A stretch of 64,000 nucleotides of DNA from Lachnoclostridium sp. An138. GTDB taxonomy: Bacteria; Bacillota; Clostridia; Lachnospirales; Lachnospiraceae. The DNA is taken from contig NZ_NFLF01000012.1 of the NCBI RefSeq assembly GCF_002160765.1, forward strand, positions 49,094-113,093. Direction: 5' to 3'. The position numbers and the translations under genes were made by a program. This document shows positions 14,704 to 23,677 of this stretch, one piece after another (the stretch's first letter is position 1; every line of letters begins with the position of its first letter). The notes beneath the pieces were generated by a model, which saw only the letters and a list, made by a program, of their open reading frames with translations, was not told the origin of the DNA and did no database searches.

Positions 14704-16389
14704 TCACCGGCTCTGCTTTCTCTCCAGCGCCAGCGCGCGCATCTCTTCCGCATTTTTTGTAACCGCGTCCGTAATCTCCGCTCCACCCAGAATTCGGGCC
14801 AGCTCCTCAATGCTTTCTTTCTCGCTGAGCCGGCGGATCTGGGTCCGCGTCTCTCCTTCCTCCACCTGCTTCTCAATCCGGTAGTGGCTGTCAGCCATGG
14901 CCGCAATCTGAGCCAGATGCGTAATGCAGATGACCTGTCTGGTCCGCCCGATCAGCATCATCTTTTCCGAAACCTTCTGAGCCGTCCTTCCGCTGATGCC
15001 CACATCGATCTCGTCAAAAATCACCGTGTCAATCTCATCCCGGTCAGCCAGAACCGTCTTAATCGCCAGCATAATCCGTGACAGCTCGCCGCCGGAGGCA
15101 ATCTTCATCAGCGGCCGCAGCGGCTCGCCGGGATTGGTGGAAATCAGGAATTCCGCGGAATCTTTTCCCTGCGCTGTATATTCCGGCAGTTCCTCAAAAG
15201 CCATTTCAAACTCCACGTTCAGAAAATTCAGATCAATCAGATGTTCTTTGATCTTTTCGCAGAGCATTTTCCCGTAACGCTGCCGTATTCCGGAAGCCTC
15301 CGCGCAGAGGTCCTGGAGCTCTTCTTCCGCCTTTTTAAGCTGCGCCTCCAGATCCTGAAGATACCGGTCGTAATCCTGCAGGGCAGCCAGACGCTGTTCC
15401 TGCTTTTCCTGATAAGCCAGAATCTCTTCCAGCGTATGTCCATACCGGGATTTCAGATAGTTCAGAAGATTCAGCCTTTCCTCTGTCTCTGAAAATTCCT
15501 TTTCGTCAAACTCCAGGGAAGTGAGATAATCCGACATCTCCCGGTTGAAATCATTCAGAAGTCCGTCCACATCTGAAAGCAGAGACGCCAGCCCGGAAAG
15601 CTCCTCGTCAAAGGAGGCTGCGCTCTGAAGCTCCCGGACTGCTCTTCCAATGACCGCGCCGGCTCCCGATTCTTCCTCGTAGCCTGTCAGGGCATAAGCG
15701 CTGCCTGCCGCTTCCATCAGCTTCCGGGCATTGGTCATCCTGCGGTAGCGCCGCTCCAGCTCTTCATCCTCTCCCGGAACGAGCTCCGCTTTTCCGATTT
15801 CATCCGTCTCAAACTCCAGAAGAGAGATTTCCCGCAGCCGGCTCTCCTCGTCCATCTGAGCTTCCTGAAGCTGTTTCTTCAGCTTCTTCCAGTTCTGAAA
15901 CGCTCCCGCCAGCTTTTCCTTCACCGGCCCCAGCTCTTCCTTCGCAAATTCATCCAGAATTTCCAGATGCTTTTTCTTCTGAAGCAGGGACTGATGCTCG
16001 TGCTGTCCGTGCACGTCAATCAAAAGCGAAGCCGTCTCTCTCAGCTGGCTTAAGGTTACTGTCTCGCCATTGATTTTATTTATACTTCTTCCATCCGATA
16101 TTTTTCTGGAAATAATTACCTGGTCTTCTTCCGGCGTAATGCCCAGTTCCAGAAGCTTTTCTTTCTGTTTTTCCCGGTTCACAAGAAAAACCAGCTCCGC
16201 CAGTCCGTAATCCGCTCCGGGGCGTACCATTTCCCTGGATACCTTTCCCCCGAGGGCCAGACTCACAGAGCCAATCACAATGGATTTTCCCGCTCCCGTT
16301 TCTCCTGTCAGGATATTGAGTCCTTCTGTAAAATCGATCTCCACCTCTCGAATCAGAGCCAGATTTTTCACATGCAGATGTGTTAACAT
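14704..16389 (-). CDS. recN: DNA repair protein RecN
   Basis: RecN is an SMC-like ATPase acting early in double-strand-break repair. The 561-residue product has the N-terminal Walker A (LTGETGAGKSIVIGSVSLAL) and DVHGQHEHQSLL. A long coiled coil spans about residues 150-360. The C-terminal signature is LKIASGGELSRIMLAIKTVL (here MKIASGGELSRIML), with Walker B TVIFDEIDVGISG and the H-loop CITHLAQIAAMADSH. Length is typical. It closes the operon that starts at nusB; argR is 25 bp upstream. Confidence 0.97.
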   Translation of the reverse strand: MLTHLHVKNLALIREVEIDFTEGLNILTGETGAGKSIVIGSVSLALGGKVSREMVRPGADYGLAELVFLVNREKQKEKLLELGITPEEDQVIISRKISDGRSINKINGETVTLSQLRETASLLIDVHGQHEHQSLLQKKKHLEILDEFAKEELGPVKEKLAGAFQNWKKLKKQLQEAQMDEESRLREISLLEFETDEIGKAELVPGEDEELERRYRRMTNARKLMEAAGSAYALTGYEEESGAGAVIGRAVRELQSAASFDEELSGLASLLSDVDGLLNDFNREMSDYLTSLEFDEKEFSETEERLNLLNYLKSRYGHTLEEILAYQEKQEQRLAALQDYDRYLQDLEAQLKKAEEELQDLCAEASGIRQRYGKMLCEKIKEHLIDLNFLNVEFEMAFEELPEYTAQGKDSAEFLISTNPGEPLRPLMKIASGGELSRIMLAIKTVLADRDEIDTVIFDEIDVGISGRTAQKVSEKMMLIGRTRQVICITHLAQIAAMADSHYRIEKQVEEGETRTQIRRLSEKESIEELARILGGAEITDAVTKNAEEMRALALERKQSR

Positions 16390-16414
16390 ATCCTCTCCTT
16401 ACCGGGTTTCATAG

Positions 16415-16879
16415 TCAACTGTTCCTCTTACCGCCATTCAGCGCCCTGCGCAGCTTTTCCATAACCAGCATGGCATCATCCGCCGTGCGCACCGCGCAGA
16501 ATACCGTATCGTCTCCGGCAATGCAGCCTGCGATTTCCTGCCAGTTTAAAGCGTCCAGCGCCGCAGCCACAGCCATGGCCATACCGGATACTGTCTTGAC
16601 CACCAGAATATTCTGGGCCATATCCATAGACAGAAAGCCTTCCCGCAGAATTCCGATGTATTTATCTCCCAGCTGGCTTCCCGGCCCGGGAACGATCACA
16701 TAGCGCTGCCGCCCGTCCACTGTCATCTTTGTAAGCTTCAGTTCCCGGATATCCCGGGAAACAGTGGCCTGTGTCACGCGGAATCCCGCCTCGTTCAGCC
16801 TGCCTGCCAGTTCCTCCTGTGTTTCTATGGCATACTTCCCTATCAGCTCTATGATTTTTGCATGCCTTTCAAGCTTCAT
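16415..16879 (-). CDS. argR: Arginine repressor ArgR
   Basis: ArgR (AhrC) is a hexameric repressor/activator of arginine metabolism that responds to L-arginine. The 154-residue product has an N-terminal winged helix (KIIELIGKYAIETQEELAGR, then RVTQATVSRDIRELKLTKM) and a C-terminal oligomerisation/arginine-binding domain with EIAGCIAGDDTVFCAVRT, including the GDDT arginine ligands. No arginine genes are nearby; its place between nadK and recN is the conserved Firmicute one. Confidence 0.97.
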   Translation of the reverse strand: MKLERHAKIIELIGKYAIETQEELAGRLNEAGFRVTQATVSRDIRELKLTKMTVDGRQRYVIVPGPGSQLGDKYIGILREGFLSMDMAQNILVVKTVSGMAMAVAAALDALNWQEIAGCIAGDDTVFCAVRTADDAMLVMEKLRRALNGGKRNS

Positions 16880-16907
16880 CCTCTGCTTCCTCCCACCTGA
16901 TCTGCCG

Positions 16908-17780
16908 TTAATTTGCCCGCATCTTATTGCGCAGGACTTCCAGAAAACTGATTTTGCTGATTTTCAGAATATTTACCGTCTTTTCGGATCTCCGGATATC
17001 CACACAGTCCCCTGTCTCCACCGGGACCAGCACATCTCCGTCGAAGGTGACGAAGGCCTGCTCTTTATCATTTCTGCGGCCGGACCCGATATGAACCGTT
17101 ACCCTGTCCCCGCCCGACAGCACAATACTTCTGGCCGTCAGTGTATGCGGACAGACCGGCGTCACCACAATCATGGATGCCATAGGAGAGATAATGGGAC
17201 CTCCCGCTGACAGACTGTAGCCTGTGGAGCCTGTCGGCGTGGAGACAATGATTCCATCCGCGGAATACCGGTTCAGAAATTCACCGTTTACACTGATCTC
17301 ATAATCGATAATCCTTAAAGTTCCGGCCCTGTTCACCACAATATCATTGAGCGCGATATTCTGCGCCGGACCTCCGTTTCTCCTGTGGACGCACCCTTCC
17401 AGAAGCATCCGCGGCTCAATGGTATAGTTGTCGAGAAGCAGGCTGTCCAGCGCATCCGGAATGCCGGACTTTTCAATCTCCGCAAGAAAACCCAGCGTGC
17501 CCAGATTGATGCCCAGAAGCGGTATCTTCCGGTTAACGGTATCTCTGGCCGCCTGAATCATAGTGCCGTCGCCGCCCAGCACCAGAATACATTCCGTCCC
17601 TTCGGGAATCCAGGATTCATCCGTGTATTTGAAATGACTGCCATCCGGGGGCTCTCCCTTTCCCTGGTACTCACGGACAATACATTCGCAGCCTCTCGCC
17701 TTCAGGTACTCGTAAATCTCCCCGGTAGTCTTCAGTTCCTTATCTTTTTCACTGTTCGTAATGATGTAGAATCGATTCAT
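16908..17780 (-). CDS. nadK: NAD kinase
   Basis: Phosphorylates NAD to NADP. The 290-residue product (start MNRFYIITNSEKDKEL) has the GGDGT nucleotide motif in LVLGGDGTMIQAARD, LGINLGTLGFLAEIE, LNDIVVNRAG, and the NAD-binding STPTGSTGYSLSAGGPIISP. The ATG at 17780 follows AGAGGA; a longer frame upstream overlaps tlyA without a ribosome site. It is 16 bp from tlyA and 28 bp before argR in the operon. Confidence 0.96.
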   Translation of the reverse strand: MNRFYIITNSEKDKELKTTGEIYEYLKARGCECIVREYQGKGEPPDGSHFKYTDESWIPEGTECILVLGGDGTMIQAARDTVNRKIPLLGINLGTLGFLAEIEKSGIPDALDSLLLDNYTIEPRMLLEGCVHRRNGGPAQNIALNDIVVNRAGTLRIIDYEISVNGEFLNRYSADGIIVSTPTGSTGYSLSAGGPIISPMASMIVVTPVCPHTLTARSIVLSGGDRVTVHIGSGRRNDKEQAFVTFDGDVLVPVETGDCVDIRRSEKTVNILKISKISFLEVLRNKMRAN

Positions 17781-17796
17781 GCCAAGTCGTCCTCTT

Positions 17797-18636
17797 CTAA
17801 GCCAGCTCCTTATGCGCCTCTTCCACAATCTGCTCCGGGTCCATTCCTTCCGGAAGGGCTGCTCTCACCTCTTCCCAGGCAGGAATCTCCTCCAGCTCCT
17901 TCCGCTCTGTCTTCTGAAGCCAGGCCAGATACTCAATATTCCCCTCCGGCCCCTTGATGGGAGAAAACTCCAGCGCCAGGATGTCAAAACCAATGGACCA
18001 GGCATAAGCCAGCACCTGGCAGATCACCTCAAGATGCGTGCTCTTTTCCCGGACTACGCCCTTCTTTCCCACCTTTTCTCTGCCTGCCTCGAACTGAGGC
18101 TTAATCAGAGCCACCACCTGTCCATCCGCTGTCAGAAGCTCCCTTACCGGCCTCAGTACCTTGGTCAGAGAGATAAAAGCCACATCAATGGACGCAAATG
18201 CCGGAGGCTCTTCAATCTGTTCGGGAAGCAGGTAGCGGATATTCGTCTTCTCCATGCAGACTACCCTCGGATCGCTTCGGAGCTTCCAGTCCAGCTGGTT
18301 CGTCCCCACGTCCACAGCATAGACCTTCGCGGCCCCGTTCTGAAGCATACAGTCTGTAAAGCCGCCTGTAGAAGAGCCCACGTCCATACAGATCTTTCCT
18401 TCCAGCTTCAAGTCAAAATGGGCCACCGCCTTTTCCAGCTTCAGCCCTCCCCGGCTCACATAGCGCAGCTTCTGGCCATGTATCTCTATAGGGGCTGCCT
18501 CGTCAAACATGGAACCCGCCTTATCTTCCCTCTGTCCCTTTACAAAGACCTTTCCTTCCATAATCACGGCCTTGGCCTTTTCCCGCGATTCCGCCAGTCC
18601 CCGGTTCACGAGAAGCACATCCAGCCTCATCTTCAT
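17797..18636 (-). CDS. tlyA: TlyA-family rRNA 2'-O-methyltransferase
   Basis: The 279-residue product has an N-terminal S4 RNA-binding domain (RLDVLLVNRGLAESREKAKA) and an FtsJ-like methyltransferase domain with the SAM loop MDVGSSTGGFTDCML, then AVDVGTNQLDWKL and ALIKPQFEAGRE. TlyA enzymes methylate 16S/23S rRNA; older annotation as a haemolysin (YqxC) rests on homology. AAGGAG precedes ATG 18636. It lies 12 bp downstream of dxs. Confidence 0.92.
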   Translation of the reverse strand: MKMRLDVLLVNRGLAESREKAKAVIMEGKVFVKGQREDKAGSMFDEAAPIEIHGQKLRYVSRGGLKLEKAVAHFDLKLEGKICMDVGSSTGGFTDCMLQNGAAKVYAVDVGTNQLDWKLRSDPRVVCMEKTNIRYLLPEQIEEPPAFASIDVAFISLTKVLRPVRELLTADGQVVALIKPQFEAGREKVGKKGVVREKSTHLEVICQVLAYAWSIGFDILALEFSPIKGPEGNIEYLAWLQKTERKELEEIPAWEEVRAALPEGMDPEQIVEEAHKELA

Positions 18637-18648
18637 GTCCTCTTCTCC

Positions 18649-20517
18649 TTACATCTGACCGATATAATCTGTAATGATCCGCTTGGCAATCAGTTCCGGA
18701 TCAAGTCCGACTTCTTTATAAAGCAGATCCACATTGCCGTGCTCCACATACTCATCCGGAAGGGCCACGTTCAGCACCTGCAGCGGAAGCTCCCGATCTG
18801 ACACATATTCCAGCACATGATCGCCAAAGCCGCCGTTTCTCACATTTTCTTCCATGGTTACTGCCAGCCTGTGGTTTTTCGCCAGATCCTCCAGCAGTTC
18901 TTCGTCAATGGGCTTCACAAAGCGCACATTGACAAGGGTGCAGCTGTATCCCGTCTCCTTCAGAACATCCCGCACCTTTTCCGCCATCTTTACCATGCTT
19001 CCCACAGCAAGCAGGGCGATGTCCGCCTCTTCGTAAATCATCTCGCTGCGGCCGTACTCCACGGGAGCCCGGAATTCCTGCAGTCCGTCATAAGCCTCGC
19101 CTCTGGGATACCGGAGCGCAATGGGACCGTCATAATCCACGGCAAATTTCAGCATATCCGAAAGCTCCCATTTATTCTTTGGAGCCATAACAGTCATGTT
19201 GGGAATACTTGAAAGATAGGAAAGATCAAAGATTCCCTGATGAGTCTCTCCATCGCTTCCCACCAGTCCAGCCCTGTCAATGGCAAAGACCACGTGCAGG
19301 TTCTGAATACAGACATCGTGGAGAATCTGATCATAGGCCCTCTGCAGGAAGGAAGAATAAACCGCCACCACAGGCTTCAGCCCGCCCGCCGCCAGTCCTG
19401 CCGCAAAGGTCACCGCATGCTGCTCCGCAATTCCCACGTCAAAAAACCGGTCCGGGAACATATTCCGGAAGCGCTTCAATCCCGTTCCATCCGGCATGGC
19501 GGCTGTAATTGCCACCACTTTATCATCCCGGTCGCCGAGTTTGCGCATAACCGTGGAGAAAATATCCGTATAATTCGCCTTTGTCCTCTTATGCTTGGGA
19601 AGTCCCGTCTCAATCTCAAAGGGCTCCGCCCCATGAAACCGGGAAGGATGCCGCTCTGCCGGAGCGTAGCCTTTTCCCTTCTTGGTACAGACATGAAGCA
19701 GAACCGCGTGGCGGATCTTTTTCGCGTCGTTAAAGGCCCGGATCAGCTGCTCCATATTGTGTCCGTCCACAGGCCCCAGATAGGTGATACCCATATTTTC
19801 AAAGAACATGCCCGGAATTACCAGCTGCTTAAGGCCGCTCTTGGTCTTTTTCAGCTGACGGACCAGCCCTTCTCCGTAAACCGGTATCTTTTCCAGCGTA
19901 TTCTGAAGTCCTTCTTTGAAATTGTTGTAACCTTCCGCGGACCGAAGCCCGTTCAGGTACTGGGAGATGCCGCCCACGTTCTCGGCAATGGACATCTGGT
20001 TATCATTCAGCACAATGATAAAATTGCTTTTCAGCTGGGAAGCGTTGTTCAGCGCCTCAAAGGCCATTCCTCCAGTCAGGGCTCCGTCTCCAATCACGGA
20101 AATCACGCTGTAATTTCCGCCCAGCAGATCTCTTGCCTTCACCAGTCCGATTCCCGCCGAGATGGAGGTGGAACTGTGTCCTGTATCAAAGCAGTCGCAG
20201 TCGCTTTCCTTGCGCTTGGGGAAGCCGCTCATTCCCCCGTATTTCCGCAGCTCGTCAAAGCCGGCCTTCCGACCGGTGAGAAGCTTATGGGTATAGGACT
20301 GATGGCCCACATCCCACACCACCTTGTCCTGCGGAAAATCAAAGGCCAGGTGCATGGCCATGGTCAGCTCCACGACGCCGAGATTCGAGGCCAGATGACC
20401 GCCGGTTACACTGATTTTCTCAATCAGGAACTCCCGGATCTCCTGTGCCAGGGCATTCCACTCATTTTTATCCAGCTTCTTGATATCATTCACCTGATTG
20501 ATCTGCTCCAGATACAT
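18649..20517 (-). CDS. dxs: 1-deoxy-D-xylulose-5-phosphate synthase
   Basis: The first MEP-pathway enzyme, condensing pyruvate and glyceraldehyde-3-phosphate with ThDP. The 622-residue product shows HLASNLGVVELTMAMH, WDVGHQSYTHKLLTGR, and the ThDP/Mg motif SVIGDGALTGGMAFEALNN. The transketolase pyrimidine domain has FFDVGIAEQHAVTFAAGLA and AIDRAGLVGSDGETHQGIFD. The C-terminal domain ends at EVGLDPELIAKRI. It sits between ispA and tlyA, so isoprenoid precursor genes are contiguous. ThDP supply links it to the thiamine operon at 55-60 kb only metabolically. Confidence 0.98.
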   Translation of the reverse strand: MYLEQINQVNDIKKLDKNEWNALAQEIREFLIEKISVTGGHLASNLGVVELTMAMHLAFDFPQDKVVWDVGHQSYTHKLLTGRKAGFDELRKYGGMSGFPKRKESDCDCFDTGHSSTSISAGIGLVKARDLLGGNYSVISVIGDGALTGGMAFEALNNASQLKSNFIIVLNDNQMSIAENVGGISQYLNGLRSAEGYNNFKEGLQNTLEKIPVYGEGLVRQLKKTKSGLKQLVIPGMFFENMGITYLGPVDGHNMEQLIRAFNDAKKIRHAVLLHVCTKKGKGYAPAERHPSRFHGAEPFEIETGLPKHKRTKANYTDIFSTVMRKLGDRDDKVVAITAAMPDGTGLKRFRNMFPDRFFDVGIAEQHAVTFAAGLAAGGLKPVVAVYSSFLQRAYDQILHDVCIQNLHVVFAIDRAGLVGSDGETHQGIFDLSYLSSIPNMTVMAPKNKWELSDMLKFAVDYDGPIALRYPRGEAYDGLQEFRAPVEYGRSEMIYEEADIALLAVGSMVKMAEKVRDVLKETGYSCTLVNVRFVKPIDEELLEDLAKNHRLAVTMEENVRNGGFGDHVLEYVSDRELPLQVLNVALPDEYVEHGNVDLLYKEVGLDPELIAKRIITDYIGQM

Positions 20518-20532
20518 GATTTCACCTCTGTT

Positions 20533-21417
20533 TTATTTTTCTCTCGTGATCAGCATGCGAATCAGTTCTTCCAGAAACTCATTCCGGTAATTTAATGACC
20601 TCAGCGTCTCCAGCGCCCGCTCTGAGACTGCTTCCACGTCCGCTCTGGCCTTGTCCAGTCCTTCCAGCGTCACGTAGGTAGTCTTATTGTTTTTGTCATC
20701 ACTGTGAATGGGCTTTCCCAGCACCTCCAGCGTGCTGGTCACATCCAGGATATCGTCCTGAATCTGGAACGCCAGTCCCACGTCGCCCGCCACGCGCTCA
20801 ACAGCTGCCAGCTCCTCATCGGAAGCTCCCGCCAGCACGGCTCCAATCATCATGGACGCCTCAATCAGCGCGCTGGTCTTCAGCCGGTAGATAAAATTCA
20901 GCTTTTCCCTGGAGAGAGGCTGTCCCTCTGATTCCACATCCACCACCTGGCCGCCAATCATGCCGTAAATGCCTGCCTTCCGGGCAAGGATCTGCATGGC
21001 TCTGGCCGTGCGGGAACTCACCTCTATAGCAAAAGCTTCCGCAGCTGTCTCGAATGCCAGGTTCAAAAGAGCGTCTCCGGCCAGAATTCCCATGGCTTCC
21101 CCGTAGACTGCATGGGTCGTCTTCTTGCCGCGCCGGTACTCATCGTTGTCCATAGCCGGCAGATCATCGTGGACCAGGGAGTAAGTGTGAATCATCTCTA
21201 TAGCCGCCATAAAGGGCTTTACCAGCTCACCTTCACCGCCGAACATCCGGCAGGTCTCCTGCATCAGCATGGGGCGGAGCCTCTTTCCTCCGGCCAGCAC
21301 GCTGTAATTGACTGCTTCCAGCACCGTCTTCTGAAATCCCGTCTCTTCCGGAAGATACCCTTTGATAATCTCCTCGATCTCTCCGGTTCTTTTCTGAAGC
21401 TCTTCCTTAAAATTCAT
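20533..21417 (-). CDS. ispA: Farnesyl/geranylgeranyl diphosphate synthase
   Basis: A trans-prenyltransferase that extends DMAPP with IPP. The 294-residue product has the first Asp-rich motif in LVHDDLPAMDNDEYRRGK and the second in FQIQDDILDVTST, with GGKRLRPML near the N-terminus. Length and context (xseB-ispA-dxs) fit FPP synthase IspA. It overlaps xseB by 11 bp, with GAGGAGG inside xseB driving the ATG. Confidence 0.95.
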   Translation of the reverse strand: MNFKEELQKRTGEIEEIIKGYLPEETGFQKTVLEAVNYSVLAGGKRLRPMLMQETCRMFGGEGELVKPFMAAIEMIHTYSLVHDDLPAMDNDEYRRGKKTTHAVYGEAMGILAGDALLNLAFETAAEAFAIEVSSRTARAMQILARKAGIYGMIGGQVVDVESEGQPLSREKLNFIYRLKTSALIEASMMIGAVLAGASDEELAAVERVAGDVGLAFQIQDDILDVTSTLEVLGKPIHSDDKNNKTTYVTLEGLDKARADVEAVSERALETLRSLNYRNEFLEELIRMLITREK

Positions 21418-21619
21418 CCAGTCCGCCCTCCTCGTTCATCACAAGCATTTTTTTCTCTACCTTATCCAGCTTATCGCTGCAGTATTTCAAAAGCTTCGTG
21501 CCCTCTGTATAGACCTTGAAGGATTCCTCCAGGGACACGTCCTTATCCGACAGCTTCTCCAGCATCTCGTCCAGCTGGGCAAACGCTTCTTCCAGCGTCT
21601 TCTCTTTCTTTCCTGCCAT
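21407..21619 (-). CDS. xseB: Exodeoxyribonuclease VII small subunit
   Basis: The 70-residue helical protein (TLEEAFAQLDEMLEKLSDKD, then SLEESFKVYTEGTKLLKYCS) is a normal XseB. It binds the XseA coiled coil to form exonuclease VII, a single-strand DNA exonuclease. It starts 2 bp after xseA and overlaps ispA. Confidence 0.95.
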   Translation of the reverse strand: MAGKKEKTLEEAFAQLDEMLEKLSDKDVSLEESFKVYTEGTKLLKYCSDKLDKVEKKMLVMNEEGGLDEF

Positions 21620-21621
21620 AA

Positions 21622-22830
21622 CTATCCTCTCTTAAGCCTTGTCCGGCTCTCCACCACTGCTGTATACATGCCGTCCGTCACATGGATCTTCAGCTTCTCT
21701 CCTTCAGCCGCCTGATCGATCCTAGTCACCGCCCGGCCGTCCTGACCTTCCGTATAGGAATATCCCTGCTGCAGCTTCAGAAGCGGCGAAAGACCGTGCA
21801 GCCGTTCCGCCAGCAGCGCAAGACGGTTCTTCCGGTCTGCCAGCTTATCCTTCATGGCCTGGGAAAACCGGTTCTGCAGATCCGCCTGCCGCATTCTCCG
21901 CTCAAACAGCTGCTGTCTCGGGCTGGACTGGGCCAGCCTTTTCTGGAGCTCCGCCAGTCTTCTCCTGTACTGCTCGATTCTCCACTCAAAAGCCTGAGAA
22001 AGTCTTTTCCGGTAAGTGTCCATCCGTTCGGTAATTTCCCGGATATCCGCCACCGCAAGCTCTGCCGCCGCCGAGGGTGTCGGAGCCCGCAGATCTGCCA
22101 CAAAATCCGCAATCGTCGTATCTGTCTCATGACCCACCGCCGAAATCACCGGCGTCCGGCATTCAAAAATGGCCCTGGCCACCTTCTCTTCATTGAATGC
22201 CCAGAGATCCTCGATGGAGCCTCCTCCTCTTCCCACAATCAAAACATCCAGATTCAGCGCGTCCAGAGCCTCTATGCCCCGGACAATACTGTCTGCCGCC
22301 CCCTCGCCCTGCACCTGGGCCGGATAGAGAATCAGCTGTATATAAGGATTCCTGCGCAGGGCAATGTTCCTGATATCCTGCACCGCCGCACCTGTGGGGG
22401 CCGTGACGACTCCAAGCTTCCGGACATAAAAAGGAATGGGCTGCTTGTATTCCTGGGCAAACATCCCCATTTCTTCCAGCTCCGCTTTCAGTTTCTCATA
22501 GGCTTCGTAAAGACGGCCTGTCCCATCCTGGAGGATTTCCCGCGCGTAGAGCTGATAGCTCCCGGCCCTCTCGTAAACACTGACGCTGCCCAGCACGATC
22601 ACTCTCTGACCGTCCCGCATAGGAAAAGAAAGCCCTTTTCTCTGCCCGGCAAACATAACGCAGGAAAGCGTACCGCTCTCATCCTTCAGAGAAAAATAAA
22701 TATGCCCCGAACTGTGATATTTGCAGTTGGATACCTCTCCCTTCACATAAATCCGGCTCAGCATGAAATCCTGGGTGAACATATTCTTGATGTAGGCGTT
22801 TACCTGAGCCACTGTATAGACATTTTTCAT
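21622..22830 (-). CDS. xseA: Exodeoxyribonuclease VII large subunit
   Basis: The 402-residue catalytic subunit has an N-terminal OB fold (SRIYVKGEVSNCKYHSSGHI and YFSLKDESG). The catalytic core includes GVVTAPTGAAVQDIRNI, LIVGRGGGSIEDLWAFNEE and ISAVGHETDTTIADFVADLR. A coiled-coil arm covers about residues 255-350. The ATG overlaps the nusB stop by 4 bp, so translation is coupled. Confidence 0.97.
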   Translation of the reverse strand: MKNVYTVAQVNAYIKNMFTQDFMLSRIYVKGEVSNCKYHSSGHIYFSLKDESGTLSCVMFAGQRKGLSFPMRDGQRVIVLGSVSVYERAGSYQLYAREILQDGTGRLYEAYEKLKAELEEMGMFAQEYKQPIPFYVRKLGVVTAPTGAAVQDIRNIALRRNPYIQLILYPAQVQGEGAADSIVRGIEALDALNLDVLIVGRGGGSIEDLWAFNEEKVARAIFECRTPVISAVGHETDTTIADFVADLRAPTPSAAAELAVADIREITERMDTYRKRLSQAFEWRIEQYRRRLAELQKRLAQSSPRQQLFERRMRQADLQNRFSQAMKDKLADRKNRLALLAERLHGLSPLLKLQQGYSYTEGQDGRAVTRIDQAAEGEKLKIHVTDGMYTAVVESRTRLKRG

Positions 22831-23333
22831 TCCGCAGCCTCTGTCTCTGCCTTTTCTGTCTCCATCTCCGCTTCAGCGGTTTTCTCTTCTTTTTCTGCCT
22901 CTGCTTCAGCGGCTTTCTCTATCTCCGCCTTCTCCATCTTGCCGATTTTCCCGAGAACTCCGTTCACAAACGCCGGTGATCCGTCTCCGCCAAACTTTTT
23001 CGACAGTTCTACCGCCTCGTTGACCGCCACGCCCACCGGCACATCCTCGTCAAACTCCATCTCATAGACCGCAAGCCGCAGAATGGCCAGATCGGTCTTT
23101 CCCATACGGGATACCTTCCAGCCCTCCGCTGCCTCTCCCAGAAGCCTGTCTATCTCCGGAAGCCTTTCCATGATCCGCTCATACTTCTTCTCCATGTATG
23201 CCTGATCCCCTTCGGAAAGCTCCGGAAGGCTTTCGAAAAACAGCCGCATCTGCTCGGGCATCTCTTCCCGTTCATTAAATTCCACCCGGAACAGCAGCTC
23301 AAATATATGTTCTCTCAACTCTCGTCTTTTCAT
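22827..23333 (-). CDS. nusB: Transcription antitermination factor NusB, with Ala/Glu tail
   Basis: NusB with S10 binds boxA in rRNA leaders to suppress termination. The 168-residue product starts MKRRELREHIFELLFRVEFN and has ILRLAVYEMEFDEDVPVGVA and NEAVELSKKFGGDGSPAFVN plus GVLGKI, the conserved C-terminal block. After that an Ala/Glu/Lys repeat tail of about 35 residues (KAAEAEAEKEEKTAEAEMET) is added; most NusB proteins end before it. It is the first gene of the operon running to recN. Confidence 0.95.
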   Translation of the reverse strand: MKRRELREHIFELLFRVEFNEREEMPEQMRLFFESLPELSEGDQAYMEKKYERIMERLPEIDRLLGEAAEGWKVSRMGKTDLAILRLAVYEMEFDEDVPVGVAVNEAVELSKKFGGDGSPAFVNGVLGKIGKMEKAEIEKAAEAEAEKEEKTAEAEMETEKAETEAAE

Positions 23334-23357
23334 TTCTTTCCGTCCTGATTTTCTATA

Positions 23358-23386
23358 GTCTTACCTGCTGGATAACAGATAGTCAA
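23358..23386 (-). promoter_or_regulatory. Promoter of the nusB-recN operon
   Basis: TTGACT (23381-23386), 17 bases, TAAGAC (23358-23363) on the minus strand, about 25 bp before nusB. Confidence 0.55.
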
Positions 23387-23388
23387 AG

Positions 23389-23677
23389 ACCCCGATGCAA
23401 GCATACAAGGCATCAAACTAGAAGCGATGCAAGCATCGGGGTATTTGACCCTGGCGGCGTTCACCAAATGGACGCGCAAGCGCAAGGTCAAGAAGGCGGC
23501 CTGGGCCGCGTCCGCCTGGCGAACTGCCCGCGGGAATAAAGCGGGCAAGCCCACATCAGCTTCCCTGCCCTTTCCGTCTCGAAAGGTCTGCTCTGCAGCC
23601 TGCCCGCGCGCAAGGATTGCGCTTCTTTGTGCAATCCTTTTCACCCTAGGTTAATAAGGGCATACACTCTTGTCAAC
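23389..23677. other. Folded GC-rich intergenic region (asp23-nusB)
   Basis: No convincing gene fills this stretch. It holds several hairpins: CCCCGATGC (23391-23399) with GCATCGGGG (23429-23441 area); TGCCCGC with GCGGGCA near 23520-23550; AAGGATTGC with GCAATCCTT near 23614-23640; and ACCCTA with TAGGGT at 23644-23688, overlapping the asp23 stop. TTGACA on the minus strand at about 23674-23679 with weak TAACCT 17 bases on could make a short transcript across it. Open frames on both strands here have low-complexity Arg/Ala content and no ribosome sites. Confidence 0.5.
23450..23500. repeat. Dispersed intergenic repeat, copy B
   Basis: CCTGGCGGCGTTCACCAAAT through AAGGCGGC aligns over 51 gap-free bases to 7037-7087 (37 identities). 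Both copies lie in non-coding DNA next to gene ends. Confidence 0.55.

Noticed and set aside
23427..23654. Arg/Lys-rich 75-codon plus-strand frame and its minus-strand counterpart between asp23 and nusB
   Set aside because: Low-complexity content, no ribosome sites, and the region is dominated by hairpins and the dispersed repeat.
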